Assembly (NCBI RefSeq): GCF_036669915.1
Contig: NC_089323.1
Location: forward strand, 18,154,587 to 18,218,586
DNA from: Pocillopora verrucosa
Lineage: Eukaryota; Cnidaria; Anthozoa; Scleractinia; Pocilloporidae
Direction: 5' to 3'
DNA: 64,000 nt
A model generated the notes under the pieces. The model had not been told where the DNA came from. It ran no database searches and saw only the letters and a program-made list of their open reading frames with translations. Positions 1 through 13,000 of this stretch are shown here, one piece after another (the first letter of the stretch is position 1; each line of letters opens with the position of its first letter). Made by a program: the position numbers and the translations under genes.

Positions 1-856
1 TTTTTTCCCACCCTCTTGCAGGTGTATCCATTGTTTAGTGTTCATACCACACATAGGTTTGACATTCCTATTTCAATTGTCACCAATGGGTGGGTTATGT
101 CTGTTTTACCCTACAGCTACATTATATAACTTCCTTGTAGCTGGGGAAATTTATTATCCATAACTTGGATTATTTTTTTGATTATTTAGCCTTAACTGCA
201 GAATGCTATTTGTGTGTTCCTTAAAATTATTTTGATTCATGGTCAGTGCCTCACAAATGGTATTCAATTTGGTGTAGATCATTTGAAGCTTATTAAATTG
301 AATGGAGAAATACACCTCAATGCAAAACATATCTCCAGTTCTTTTCATCCTTTAACTCTCAGATCAAATTTTAAATTCTCCTTACTAATTACCATACAAT
401 TCCTATAATGTTAGTTCAGAGAATTTAGTATTGCATCAACGTATTATCCCCAAATTGGTATTTTTCTTTATTCTCAATACTTATCTGGTTGATATTGTAT
501 TGATATTGTAAGGAGAAATTCTGTCTTGGTCACTCATGGGAGTTAAAGGGTTATATAATAAACTGAATTATACATGCATTTTGGTTGGGTCTTACTCATG
601 ATCTTTTGGAGAACAGACGTAAGGATGACATCACCACTGACAACATTTGGCTTTTTTTTTTTCACACAAAGCAAATAGATTGTGTTACATGTAAGAGCAT
701 CAGTGTCACACTCGACTGCGCATCGTGTGCCTCTTCTTTTTGTTCTTGCCACATTTTGACGTTATCTGTGATCTTTGATTGAACAGACCCACGGCAACGT
801 AGCATCTTTATGTTTATTTCACGTGGCTTGAAAAGTTTTTTTTGTTTCTATTTCAG
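1..856. other. Intron of C14 copy 1
   Basis: No coding exon is supported. It contains one copy of the family A inverted-repeat element (349-552). Homology with copy 2 begins near 650, before the exon at 857. Confidence 0.6.
349..552 (+). mobile_element. Family A short inverted-repeat element (MITE-like), copy 1
   Basis: About 200 bp with ends of the form CCTTTAACTC and GAGTTAAAGG, interior with TTCTCCTTACT and GATATTGTATTGATATTG. Lies in an intron of C14 copy 1. Confidence 0.65.
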
Positions 857-3479
857 GTGGGATACAAAGCTCGCCTGGCCAAGCTAGGAAGTATGTTCTA
901 TCCCATTTGCATCATTGCTACAGAGCTTGAAGAGAAATATATTCGCGAATTGAAACAGGCAATATTATTGGACAGCCTGCAGATGTTCAGCTTAAGAGAA
1001 CAAGAAACACCCGAATGTGTCAAGATGGACGTGGTAACAATCGAAAAGTAATTAGCAGCAAATTTTTTAATACTTCTACGTTATTGTTTCAGACCTCTGT
1101 TTCAGGCCTCTAACACTAATTAAATTAATTTATTCGGCATTTCCCTATTTGGGATATAGACAAAATGTAAAAGGGAATGAACTCGTTATGGCTCAAGCGG
1201 TCCCGGACAGGTTTGAGCTGACGCACTAAAGCATCGGGTTAAAATGATTAAAGGTGAACGTACATGCAATCGGAACCAAGTGTGCAGATTTTATGCTTTT
1301 GATTGATCCTTTAAGGTGGTGTAAATTGTTTAATAGTTTATTTACGTGTTTGTTTGCGTGTTTGTTCGTTTTTAATTGTTTGGATCACTCACGCGCAGGA
1401 GTATATTAAAAGAGGCAATTCAGAAGTACTGTGACACTCATTTTCATACAGGAGAATCCGCTTACTTCCGCTCGTGTGGGGTGTGTTCTCCGTGTTGGTT
1501 TGTTTTCTTTAAGATATCGTGTTATGCAAATTCTCAAGCCTTTAATTCCCAAGATCCCTTTAGTAATTCTCCTTACTGTCTGCCGTACAGTTCTTGTGAT
1601 GTTAGTTTTACAAATTTGGTATTGGATCAACTTATAATCCCCTAATTGATATTTTTCTTTATTCTCATCACTTGTCTGCTTGATATTGTATTGATATTGT
1701 AAAGAGAAATTCTGTCTTGGTCACTCATGGGAGTTTAAAGGGTTGAACACTTCCATGAGCGAATCTTAAGTAAGAAATTTGATTCTCAGGAAAAAATGTT
1801 GGCGTGCCATTTACAAAGGAAGGATGATTGCACCGGATCAACGGGTTGAGGATGGTCACCTCATGATAAAAAATCTTTCCAAGTATTTTCGTGTCAAGTT
1901 TGGGACCCGGCTCAGGGATCCCGATCACAACATGCTGAGGAATGTTAGCCTCAAGCTGTTCAAAGTGGAGAACGTGCCTTCCTACAAGAAAAATCTGACT
2001 AAGAAGAAGGAGTTGAAAGCTCAGGCTGTTCAAACCGCAGAAGTTTATGAAGGTAATGCCGTATAAATAGGGTGAGATGTTAGAAGGGAACATTTAAGGA
2101 AAGTTCAAAACTTTTTTTTTCATTATTCTGAGGAATAACTGCAACAAAGGCCTCTATGATATACCTATTGACTCCCCGGCATGAGGGGGGGGGAGATATT
2201 ATCATGAAAACTTTCCCTTTATTCCCTCCCTTGTAACTGTATGGTCATGAGTAGGAGCATCTTTTGATATTCAAACTTTTTCAGTAGATTCCTTGGCAGC
2301 AAGGGGTAACGTTCCTCACTATTTTCTTCCTGGTTATTTCTTTGTTCCAGGGCACCCAGAGGATTATGTTCCAAATTTTGGAGCCCACAAAGTCGAGCTT
2401 GCACCCAACTCGGGTTTTCGTAAAAGGTACGAGGTTGTAGATTCTTCAGGTGACGCGGTTGTGATTCAGATCACCAATAACGAGGAATTTCCAATTCACG
2501 TTTGTTTGATTTCCTACCAGTCCGATGGCTCCATTGTTGCCTTGTATCCGGCAGCGAAAAAGGCGAGTTATTTTTTTAGTTTGTTTTATAATTGGGCATC
2601 GTACATTGCTTTTACCGGAGAAGGGTTTTTTACATCTTCAAGACTAACATTTTTGTCGTTGCCTTATTCATCCACCCTGTAGGGTCTCACCTCTGTGCTC
2701 AGGCCTGGTGAGTCAGTAACAGAGATCAGGCGCGTTTTTCTCCAGCCTGAGACAGTCCGTCTCATGGAAGAGCCCAATGTTGAATTAACAAGACCTGACG
2801 GATGTAATGACATCATTATGTTGTATGCCACCACTGCCGAGGCTGATTATCTGCCTCTGTTCCAGACTTCTATAGAGCTCAGTCCTTATTTGAGCACTAG
2901 AGGGATTGACACACCCGACGTATGTATTACTTTCCTTAGTATAAATTAAGTCCATTTATGAATGTACAAATTATTATTTGAACATTTTGGGTGGAAAACT
3001 CAAACAAATGATAAGCCTTCGATTTGTGAATGTTCCCCTACATTTACAAGACTTCCTTAACTGTTCCATTCAGCTCGAAATTAGCCAAAACCAAGACTAT
3101 TTTCCCTTTCTATTTATTTCTTCGAGTATTCCGTTAAGATACACTCATCTTATGAGGTTGTAGGTGTGACATGCACCAATCGATGTGGGTTTTTTACCAA
3201 TCGAAGCCGGTGAAAATTGACCCGAGGTCAGCGAAAAGTCACGAACCCCTGTTTACTTAGTTACATAACATAAGTGTATCTTCGTGACTTTTTCTGTGTT
3301 GTTTAAAACAGGGATTAGGACTTTACACCGTCGCCAGATTTCGAGACGCTTTGGACTCCGAGCCTCGTAGCCGGGACGTTGCGCGCGAAGACGTGAGGTG
3401 GATTACTATAAAGCGAGAGTTCAGGGTGATATACCATCCAGAACAAATCTTTGATAAAATCGACCCTCTCGAGGAGTAA
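857..3479 (+). CDS. Caspase-like peptidase C14 family protein, copy 1 (C-terminal part; 5' end outside window)
   Basis: Five terminal exons are visible: 857-1047, 1790-2052, 2351-2562, 2683-2919 and 3312-3479 (stop TAA 3477-3479), together encoding 356 residues in one frame. Each exon aligns with the last five exons of the complete gene at 7030-17914 with identical phases and mostly identical residues, so this is the C-terminal half of a tandem paralogue. It carries the DUF4384-like part: a strand-rich segment (ITNNEEFPIHVCLISYQSDG, then LYPAAKK), a turn (LRPGES) and a final TVARFRDAL segment. The exon starting at 857 is two codons longer than its counterpart. The exon ending at 2562 is followed by a GC donor (AAG|GCGAGT), conserved in copy 2. 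The protease half would lie left of base 1; I cannot tell whether it exists or whether this copy is 5' truncated. Bases 1-856 read as intron. Confidence 0.8.
1535..1744 (+). mobile_element. Family A short inverted-repeat element, copy 2
   Basis: Same interior (TTCTCCTTACTGTCTGCC; TTCTGTCTTGGTCACTCATG) and ends. It is in the intron before the exon at 1790 and is shared by position with copy 4, so it predates the tandem duplication. Confidence 0.7.
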
Positions 3480-6059
3480 AAGGAGCAAAGCAGGAACTAG
3501 GAATATTGTTCTATATTCCTTTTTTGCATCTCTTCTTTTTTGTGCTGTTGTTTTTATTTTAATCTCCTAACAAAGGTTTATTCCTGAGGATGACTGCAAT
3601 TTAACAGATGTAAATATGAACATTTAAATTTTAAAGCATTTAAGAGGGATACACGACCACTAATCCTTTCACGCTCTGGTGTAACTCAAGATCTTGGAAA
3701 AAAAAAACTTTTTGTGATTGTCTTTTCTCTAAAGTTTTTCTTTGAGAACAGTGGAGCCTTAAGAATAATATCGTTTCGCCTAAAAGTCGAAAAAAACCCG
3801 CAGAACTGCATGAGCTAATTTTGTTTTTATCAAGAGCATTAGTTTGATTTTCTCTCTGTTAGAGGAACGGTAATAAGGGTAATCCCTTTCGCAACCGTTT
3901 TTTGCTCTCGTCACGCAGTGCGCTCTCTCTAACGGGGAATAGATGGCGTTGTGTGACGAGAACAAACAACTGCTGCGAAGAAGACAACAGTAAGTGTGGC
4001 ACTGATGCATTTTATTTTTGCTTAGAATTATTTAGACAATAGAGAAAGTAGACCACAAAATATTTGTGTGAGTTCAGATAAATTATCTTTTTTTTTCTTA
4101 AGGTGAAGTAATGCGATATTTTCATCCGTTTGAAAGGTACGCTCTTTTTCTGTTATGAAAATGAAAACATTAGGTACACAAAGTGTCCCATCTCAACCCG
4201 CTCAGCCGATAGAATAATTAATGCATGCTACACATGCCTATGATTTTAAATGACAAAGAGGTGCTTTTTGAATAGTACTGCTGCAGGATGTAAAGTCTAA
4301 TGGTTTTGAAAGATACCCTTGTTTGCCTCCTTCAAGTAGACTACAAGACAAGTTAAAGATTATGGGTCATTTTTTCTGGACCCTGGTGAAGGGTAGGGGG
4401 TTGGGAAGAGGTTATAACACTGTCGTGAAGACGAATGGGTGGGTCACGGGAGAACAATGTATAATACCTATCTTAAAAAATAAATGTTACTATGAGTGCT
4501 GTTCTTTCAAACTGACCTTAAAAACCAAACATCACTCATTGACTTTTCCTAGGATTGTTTTTCATTTTCATTTAAAGATAGAAAACTGACATGATACTTC
4601 ATTCTCTAAGAATAGAAAGGAATTAATTTAGGTGCCCCATTATTTATTTGATGATCATGGTTGATACGTTGATAATTTGACCCAGTAAGGAATCCCTCCC
4701 CAACCCTCATGTCAATGTTGTTAAGGACAGGGGCGACAAATTAAAAATTCTAAGAGTACGGAGAATTTTGTAAAAGGGAAAGTGACTTAAAACTCTCCTA
4801 CAATTCATAGAATTCGCTAGGAAAGTTGCAAAACCCATTGGTTTAATCTATACAGCTAATCTGTGACTACCTACTTCAACTTTATGTACCCTGTACCAAA
4901 GTCTTGTCTATCCCTACTTACCGCATTACGGTATGGGGCTCCACTTATCCATCAAACTTGAAACGTATGGTCCTACTCCAGAAAAAGGTGGTACGAATTA
5001 TATCAAGAAGTACCTTTAACGCTCATTCTGAACCTATATTTAAGCAGTTGAAAATTTTTAATCTATGTAATGTATATCGATTTCAAATAGGAAAGATCGT
5101 GTTTTGTTCAAGATAGGCCGTCTTCCTAATACTCTTAAAAGATTATTTTCGTTATCGAGTAGCCATCATTGCTATTGCATCAGAGGTTCTCGAGTTATTG
5201 CGCTACATTTAGGTCTTATAGGGGGATTTCGCAATACCCCTGATAGTAAACAAAATAACACAAATATCCCGAGCGAAACAAAACTACCTTTAATTATACA
5301 CGTTTCGCTATATAAATACAAAAATAAACAAGATGATATACCTCTTTCCCCATTCTATTATTCAAGTATTTCGACAATCCTACGATCTGGCAATGCTTGC
5401 GACTAACACGTGTCTCGTGGCCGAATGAAACATTATGCCGACAATTCGAAAGTTAATGTCACACTAAACATAAGGATATTGAAAGTCTCGCAAATCACAA
5501 CTAAAAATAGCCTTCGTTACAGTTTCCACCTCGAAATGTAATACTGATTAATTGTGAACTAAAGTATGAAAAAAATAAAGAGTTGTAATCATAAGGGGGA
5601 TGGCATAGTTAAGCTTTATAAGTGAAAAGCTCCTCGTTACTCCGAGTCCCCGATCGACCAAAAAGTATAAACCAATGATGAGTAAGTGTTGTAGTTTGAG
5701 TCAAAGTATTGTGCCTTGTTTAATGGGAACTTCACTGAAGGAAAATGACATGGAGCGAGTAACGAAAATGGATGGCACGAAAGAGAAATTTTGCGCTCGT
5801 ACCAGGATCGCGATGATGACGTCACGCCGGATGAAAAATCCCGCGAAATAGGGATCTGGGATTTTCATAATGGCGGATCATTCGAGTTTGTAAAAACAAT
5901 TGTGTATAACTATGCACATTCTAGGACGATTTTAGCATCATCGCATACAGATTAATGGCTTGGTTAACACGAATGTTTTATTCCTGGAGATTTTATCGAT
6001 CATGGGTCTCCCCTACTAGAAATGAAATGCAGTTTTCTATCCACGTGACTGAGAGCCAG
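3480..6059. other. Intergenic between C14 copies 1 and 2
   Basis: Holds the duplicated 3' flank of copy 1 (to about 4,810), a non-LTR retrotransposon fragment (4,890-5,470), and otherwise no supported gene. The part near 5,640-6,000 is the likely distal promoter of copy 2. Confidence 0.5.
4890..5470 (+). mobile_element. Non-LTR retrotransposon fragment (C-terminal region of reverse transcriptase ORF)
   Basis: Translations in two frames read YRITVWGSTYPSNLKR, VLLQKKVVRII, then PIFKQLKIFNL and, after a frame change at about 5,100, RLPNTLKRLF. This is the conserved post-RT segment of animal LINE polyproteins (Y..VWG...L..L...QKK..R.I). Stop codons and a frameshift show a dead 3' fragment. Confidence 0.7.
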
Positions 6060-6209
6060 TGAGAAGGGGTTTCCCTGATTTACTTCCGACATACACCTTT
6101 GCAAATTTTAGTTTCGTCAGGTGAACGCGAAGCACTGACTGCATTACGAAGGTAGCTACAGCACGCACCACAACAATTGACTAACCAGGAAGATTATTCA
6201 GTTGTTTTG
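6060..6209 (+). other. Putative 5' untranslated exon of C14 gene copy 2
   Basis: A strong donor (TTTTG|GTAAGT) at 6209/6210 and a pyrimidine-rich acceptor ending in TTCAG at about 7015 suggest an untranslated first exon spliced to the exon that starts just before the ATG at 7030. The 5' limit of this exon is a guess, and no TATA box stands out. Confidence 0.35.
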
Positions 6210-7029
6210 GTAAGTTTTATGGCAGTTTGCTTCTCTTAATTTAAAGGTTTGTTTAGCTTCAGTCAACATTGATCTGTTGTGAGCGTTGTGAGCTCAAATT
6301 CTCTCGATGTTTTATCTTTCAAGAATATTTCAGTTTTCAGGGGAGTTGCCTCGCATATAAACTAAATGAGAATTGCCATACATTCCTTAAAAAAGTTTCC
6401 CAACCATGTAACTTACATGTTATGCAGCCAGTCAAGTTATCGTTGCTAAGCCACCTTGTGGGTAACTTTTACTTAGGTGGTGAAAACCCTAAACCTCACA
6501 CACCGTGTGAGGTTTGCTAAGCAATGCTTCACTTTTGGTCGAAAAATTTGAGCTTCTAATTTCCCTATCCCCAGCTGCAATCGTCAAACAATGTGTAAGG
6601 AAATTATTAAGACTTAAATCAGTTCAAGGGAAGGGAAGTTGTGTAGGTGATCAGGTGCAATCCCTTAATGACCTCTGACTTCACACAGAAGAGCTCTGAG
6701 ACATGTTTTCGACAGTTATCTTCAAGAAAAGTGTGGAAATCTTTGTATCATTTTCTGAAAATTTTCAACGTCTCAGAATAAGATCTGATCCTGTATAAAA
6801 CAGTCTGGCTCTCTTATGATATAATTGTACTTCCTTGATTCAAAGAAGGAATAGCAAAGGCTCACTCATGTAGGACAACATTCTTTAAAATTTTCATTTG
6901 ATAAAATTTCTTCATATTTCATTAAATTACATGGATCTAAAACAAAATTCATATCATCGACCTCATGCTCAATCATTTTAGTGTCAACATTTCCTTTTGC
7001 TTTTTGTATATTCAGATTTCTAAAGAGAT

Positions 7030-10000
7030 ATGGCTGAAACTTTAGCCCTTTTGATTGGACCAAGTTATCCAGAAGATTTGCCAACCTACTGTGGCCCCCT
7101 GCAAGGTGTAGCAAATGATCTGCAGTTGATGAAAGACATGCTCTGTGAGAATGGATTCCAATCAGAAAACATTAAGGTCTGTAGAAAGTTTCAAAGTCTG
7201 GCACTGCATATCTTAAATTTATCCCTACCATTGAAAGTATACAGTGCTTCAAGCCTTAAAGGCAGGTTTTTTAAAGTCTCCATTTGGAAACTAAAAATCA
7301 GATTTGAAATTTCAGTTTTCAGTGGCCAGCAGCTGTTTTTGAAGGCTCACGTGACATTTCGATATTTAAAAAGGGAAACAAGAAAGTACCAATATAAAGG
7401 GGCAACTATGGTTCTAAAGTAGCTAGTTTATCGGGTTTTTTTATAGTGCAAGATCTGGATGTAAACATAGCTGGGCAACCTTTAAACATGTCAACAGGCA
7501 AAACAAAAGTGGTGGATCAATACAGTTGTGCAATTGTTATCTAAAAAGTTGTATTAAAACAGTATAAAACAATAGATTTTTTTGCAGTTATTGGACTCTA
7601 AGTAGACTCTTATCGTTGCAGCTTGGAGCATTGCAGACACTGGTATTTGGAGATTTCAAAGAGTGATTTAGTCTTTAAAAATCCCATCAAAATATGCTCA
7701 AAACTCAATCTCTCAACACTGCTGTTTTAAAGTTAACTTAGTAACCTGGCCGCTAATCTTGTCATAATTCATCAATATGTTTCTGTGCTTACATTTAAGG
7801 TCCTGGAAGGCCTTTTGGCATCACGAGAGAGCATCCTAGCTTCCTTAGAAGAATTGTCTGCAAAGGCACAAAAAGGTTCAGTGGTGGTTGTTTATTATTC
7901 TGGCCATGGCTGTAGCTTTGATGCTGAAAAAGCTGGCTATTTTGATGAAGGCTTGATTTCTGGGGACTTAACAAAAGAAATGGTAAATAATAAACACATG
8001 TAGTTCCCATTTCTCAGCGTAACTAAATTTAAATACTGTGACCATTAGATAAAAACCATTTGACATCTTGGCACAGAGATGGAAAGAAGGTGTATGTAAC
8101 AAACTGATCATTGGCCTAATCTATCAAATCAAAACTCTGGTAAATTAGGGAGTATTTAAGTAAGTATTAATTTGCAATCAAGGAGGTGCTTTTCAAGTTT
8201 TCTTTGTGGCCAATACCTTCACAAGTCACAATGCTTAACTAGTGGTAGAAAGTGTAGTCAATTGCCTTTACTCAATAGCAATTATGATAATGGTTTTCTG
8301 ACAAAGCAAGCTGCTAGGTGAAGATGCTGAGTGGGTGGACATTAATCCATGGAAACACTGCAAGAAATGTCTCACTCAGCTTGAAAAAGTCAGTGAATTG
8401 CTCAGTGTGGCTAGTAATCAACTAAAGGGTTCAAAATAACAGTCCAGGGTGAAGAAACTTGAATTGCAGTGCATGGAATTGTTTAATATTCACTACATGT
8501 AGCAAGGTGGCATTTCCAATGACTTAAGAGGAACTGTGTCAGTTGCATTCATTCATCTTAATTCTTTTAACTGTAATTTTTCCAATCATTTGTTTCCAGT
8601 CTGTGTCAATTTTCCTCATCCTTGACTGAATCCCTGTGTCTCTCGAGTTGACTCTCCCATAGCTTACCATTTTCAATGACGAAAAACCTTTACAATATTA
8701 GTCAAGAATATAATCGATGTTTCGTAGAAAACTATTCATGTCACTCGGATGAAAGTGTATTAGTGTAACTCCTTTATTTTTAACATAAGATTGTGGTAAG
8801 TCTCAACTAAGTCAACCTTTTATGTTTTTAATTTTTTTGTGCAGGTTGATGACTACCACATCCTTGATACTTGTATAACAGGTGAACATTTCAAGCCTCA
8901 CCTGTCCAAGTTGATTAACAAGGGGGCACTTGTCAATGTTATCTTTGATTGCTGTTTTTCTGGCCGTATCTACAGAGGTTATCCAGACACAAAACACAAC
9001 AACACAGGCATAAAACAGGTAAACCACTGACTATGGAGCAATACTGTAGCCAAAAAGTTATTCTTGATTTGAAAATGTGCAAAGTAGATAAATTTCTATA
9101 TAGCTATGTATTTTAATCTGTAGAATAAATCAGATTATGTGAATGAACTTACATTTGTTGCATTTGTACTGACCCAGTTTCAGTACTTTGGATCTAAAAG
9201 AAAAGTGTTACAACTGGTTTTAAAAAAAACCTCAACCATTGATTAAGTTAAAGGAGAAGTATTTGTCCAAAAGCCATATAATTATTATTTCTGTCACTAA
9301 AAGTATGGATCATTGTGTTCCTGGGAAAGCTCAGTCCACTTAAGTCTCACAAATTATGCATGTTTCCACCAAGGCAAATAGGTAAGTATTGCAACACGAA
9401 AGTTTTTTTGGGAAATAATGTTGAAGTTCTAGGCAAAGCCTCTGTCACTTTGATAACTGGTTTATGTTGTTGTACAAAAGTATTTTACAGTGTAAATAAT
9501 AGTGTTGAACTTTAAGCCTAGTCCTTACTCAAAATTTAACATTATTATTTGAAGTAACACTGAAGGAAAACAAGTAAAGCTTGATTACAGTTTTGGAAAA
9601 TGATATGAATTTTGGCAGAATTTCCTGTGATGGACCACAGCTGCTGCATATCCTTCCCAGGAGTAATGTCAATAACTGAACCCTTTCACTCCAAGATCTC
9701 ATTAGCAATTCTCCTTACTGTCTGCCAACCAATTCTGATGATCTTAGTTCAGAGAATTTGGTATTGGATCAACTAATAATCCCCTAATTGACATTTTACT
9801 TTATTCTCATCACTTGTCTGCTCGATATTGTATTGATAGTGTAAGGAGAAATTCTCTCTTCGTCAATTATGGAAGTTAAGGGGTTAAAGTTGCTTCAGGC
9901 AACAGAAAGTAAGATGTAAGTTGCAGCAGTTATATAATGTACTTGTGGTTAAACCTACAAGCAGACTTAAATGCAAACACTAATTGCAAGTGTTTTGAAT

Positions 10001-13000
10001 CGCTTCTTTGCACAGCTTGCATTTTCTGATGAATACATCAGTGAGTATCGCAAGGCTCTAGAAGCCAGAGGGAAACCCACCAAGAAAACACAACCGGGTT
10101 CAGCAGCTGCGCGCGCCAAGGTAGGTTTTCTTTTTTTAATTTATTTTTCTTTTCATGTATGTACGTAACAGCTTTTCCATGACAAGGCTTTGAGTAGCTT
10201 TTTCGATTCTTTGGTGGTTGTTGTTTGCATAATCAAACAGGTTATACTAAAGTAGGTGATGGTTGCCATTGTAGAATAACATTCAATTCATAAGGTTGAT
10301 ATTTTCTTCTCACTTGATGTTGCTACATCTTGCTACATACTTTTTGGACCCACCATGAATTACACAAATGCTCTGATGTGACAAATTTTGGAAAATACTC
10401 TTTCTTCTTCAATCAATCGATCAGTCAATCAATCAATCAATCAATCAATCAGTTAATCAGGGTAATTTAGTATTATCAACTGAGTTGATAGCGTAATTTG
10501 GCCAACATGAAGAGTTTCAAAACTGATGTTTCAAGCATTGACCCTTCGTCATTCACTCTGACAAATAGGGCTATAGCACTCAAAACATCAGCTTAGAAAC
10601 TCTATACAATGGACAATTTACATTTATTTATCAGCTCAGTTGACAATACTAAATTACCCTATTATTCTCTCCCACCATGGCAGCATCACAGTTTCTTTAG
10701 AAACTTACCCCCTTGATCAGTCAATCAGGCTGTCACTCAGTTAGTCTCTCAGTCTGTCACCCTCTTTTAAATCAATTTCTATAACCAATAAGTCAATCAT
10801 TTCACTGATGATAACTGTTCATTTACTTTATATTCAAGACATACCATAGAAGTACCATCTACTAGTAGGTTTTGATGTTGCAGAGATGTTCACTTAGTGA
10901 TTTTTGTTCACATTAGCATCAGATGCGTCTTCCTCCATTTGAAGAGATGCAGCCAGCCTATCCAGCAAGAGCACGTAAAGCTCAACACCAGGGGGTCAGT
11001 GAGTTTTGGACTCCAGTTTTAAAGTCAGAAGGATGGTCACCACAGCAAAGTGACAACTTCGTTTTCATGGGAGCCTGTGCAACAAATGAAAGAGCCTATG
11101 AGTTTAAGGATCCTGAAACTGGTGAAGCCCATGGAGTCTTTACTTCTGCACTGGTAGCAGCTATCAAAGAGTCTCCACCAGGACAAAGACTCTCCTACAA
11201 TATGCTTAAAAGGTGTTCAGGTTATTCTCCTAATAACATCAAAGCTGTTGTGCAACTAACCCTTTGAAACTACACTCCCTCTTACACCTGTGAAATAACT
11301 TTTAAGTCTCCAACAGGCAACCACAACCCCTGATAGCCTTGTTTTTTTCTTTTATCCCTTTAACCCCTAAGATTGACTAACATCTAATTTCTCATCATAA
11401 CATCACCCCTGAATCAAGCATTAAGGTCATGAGAATAAAGGAGATGATCACCAACCTAAGAAGCTCTTGGTTGTTGAACAAATTCTCCTTGTTAGAACAC
11501 TAGGAGTGTCTAGGGAGGCTAGTACGGAGAATATGCATACTGATGTTAGGGAGTAGAGGGTCAAGGAAGTCATTTACCTCTTTCATGGGTGCATAGCTAC
11601 AACTACAGGAACTATGTTTAATTTATTTTATCATGATTAATAATTATTTTGATTTTTATGACAGCCTTGTAAGACGAAAGCTGGCAGATAACAATCAGCA
11701 ATGTCAGACTCCACAATTTGAGGGGGGAAACATGGATTTGATACTGTTCAGTTTTGACAAAGGTGACTTACCTGTTAATTTAACACAATGGTGTTTACAA
11801 AATAAGGTTGCTTTAAGATTAGACAGGTATTTTGAAGGCTCAGAGGGCCTTTTGTTTATAGAGGGAGGTCTGCACCTAGCTCCCTGTATAATTTTGAAGT
11901 CCTAGACTCTTTCAGTTGCATTTTATTGCATTTTGAGGTCTATTCTAATCCATCTTCCTTTTTTGTTCCTGGATGTCATCAGTTTCATCAAATTTGAAGG
12001 GAATCACATATGTGTGAGAAGTGGAATGATGTTTTTTGAAGGCAGCAAGTGGTTAGCCAGCTCATTCTACCTGTTAAATTAAATGGCTGCCTTTGAAGTC
12101 CCTGTTGAATTAAGTTATTTTTCAACTGTTACATGAAAATGTTACCTTGTTGGTGTGAGGTTTACAAACCATCTTATCAAATCTTGTCATAGAAACCTAT
12201 GTAACAAATTGGCATGATTTCTAAAAACCCAGTGGTAAAGTCTGGGATTCCAATGGGGTTCTTCATAGTCTTGCCTTTAAGTAATTAATGTCTTCATGTT
12301 TCTTTCTGTTATGACCATAGAATTTATTTTGTAAACTTGTGACTGCATGTTAGAGGAAAAACACTTCCAAAAAGCTGATGCTGTATATCTTTGAATTGTT
12401 TTCTACAGCACCTCCACCTCCCAAATCATACAAAGTGAAGGACATTCACGTAAAGGAAGGGTTTACGTCCAGAATCACACTTGATGCTGGATTTCTACAG
12501 GGTGTTGTTGAAGGAGTCTATGACATTTATGATACTAGACTGACAATTGAAAATAAAATGGCAGATTTCCATGTGGCAACCGTTGATGTCAGGCATGAAA
12601 ACATCCATGCAACAGAGTCAACTGCTGAAATGGAATTTGGCTATATGTATGAATGTAAAATCAAAGTAAGGCTGTCTTTAGTTTTGGCTCTCAATCTTTT
12701 TTATATTAAGTTAAGTGGAATGTTCTGCCATTCCCAGCTCTCCATATAGTTTTGCATGCATGTGAATATTTGTTTTTTTCCATAAGTGTTTTGGAAGGCA
12801 GGGGTAAGCTGTCACGTGCTCACCCTTGAACTGCTTGTTTCTCATTGGATGAGTGATTTATAGATATCACATTCTCAAAAACATTTTTTTTAATATATAA
12901 ATTATGTTGCACAAGAGAAGTATAATACAGCTTTCAAGGTTTGGACATTTCCCTCAAGATTTCTAGTATATCAACTGCACTAAATGATTTGAACTAGGGG

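Larger units (their letters stand above)
650..4810 (+). repeat. Tandem duplication block, unit 1 (3' half of C14 gene plus flank)
   Basis: Exons, introns and about 1.3 kb of 3' flank match 13,190-19,060. Shared intron stretches include the block at 1,171-1,280. Shared flank includes the segment with ATGGGTGGGTCAC at about 4,435 and 18,640. The left boundary lies inside intron 7. Confidence 0.8.

Noticed and set aside
1..110. Coding exon starting after CTCTTGCAG at base 21
   Set aside because: A short open stretch follows, but it does not match any exon of the C14 paralogue and no donor ends it before the stop.
10411..10452. CRISPR-like array
   Set aside because: A simple ATCA microsatellite without spacers, in an animal intron.
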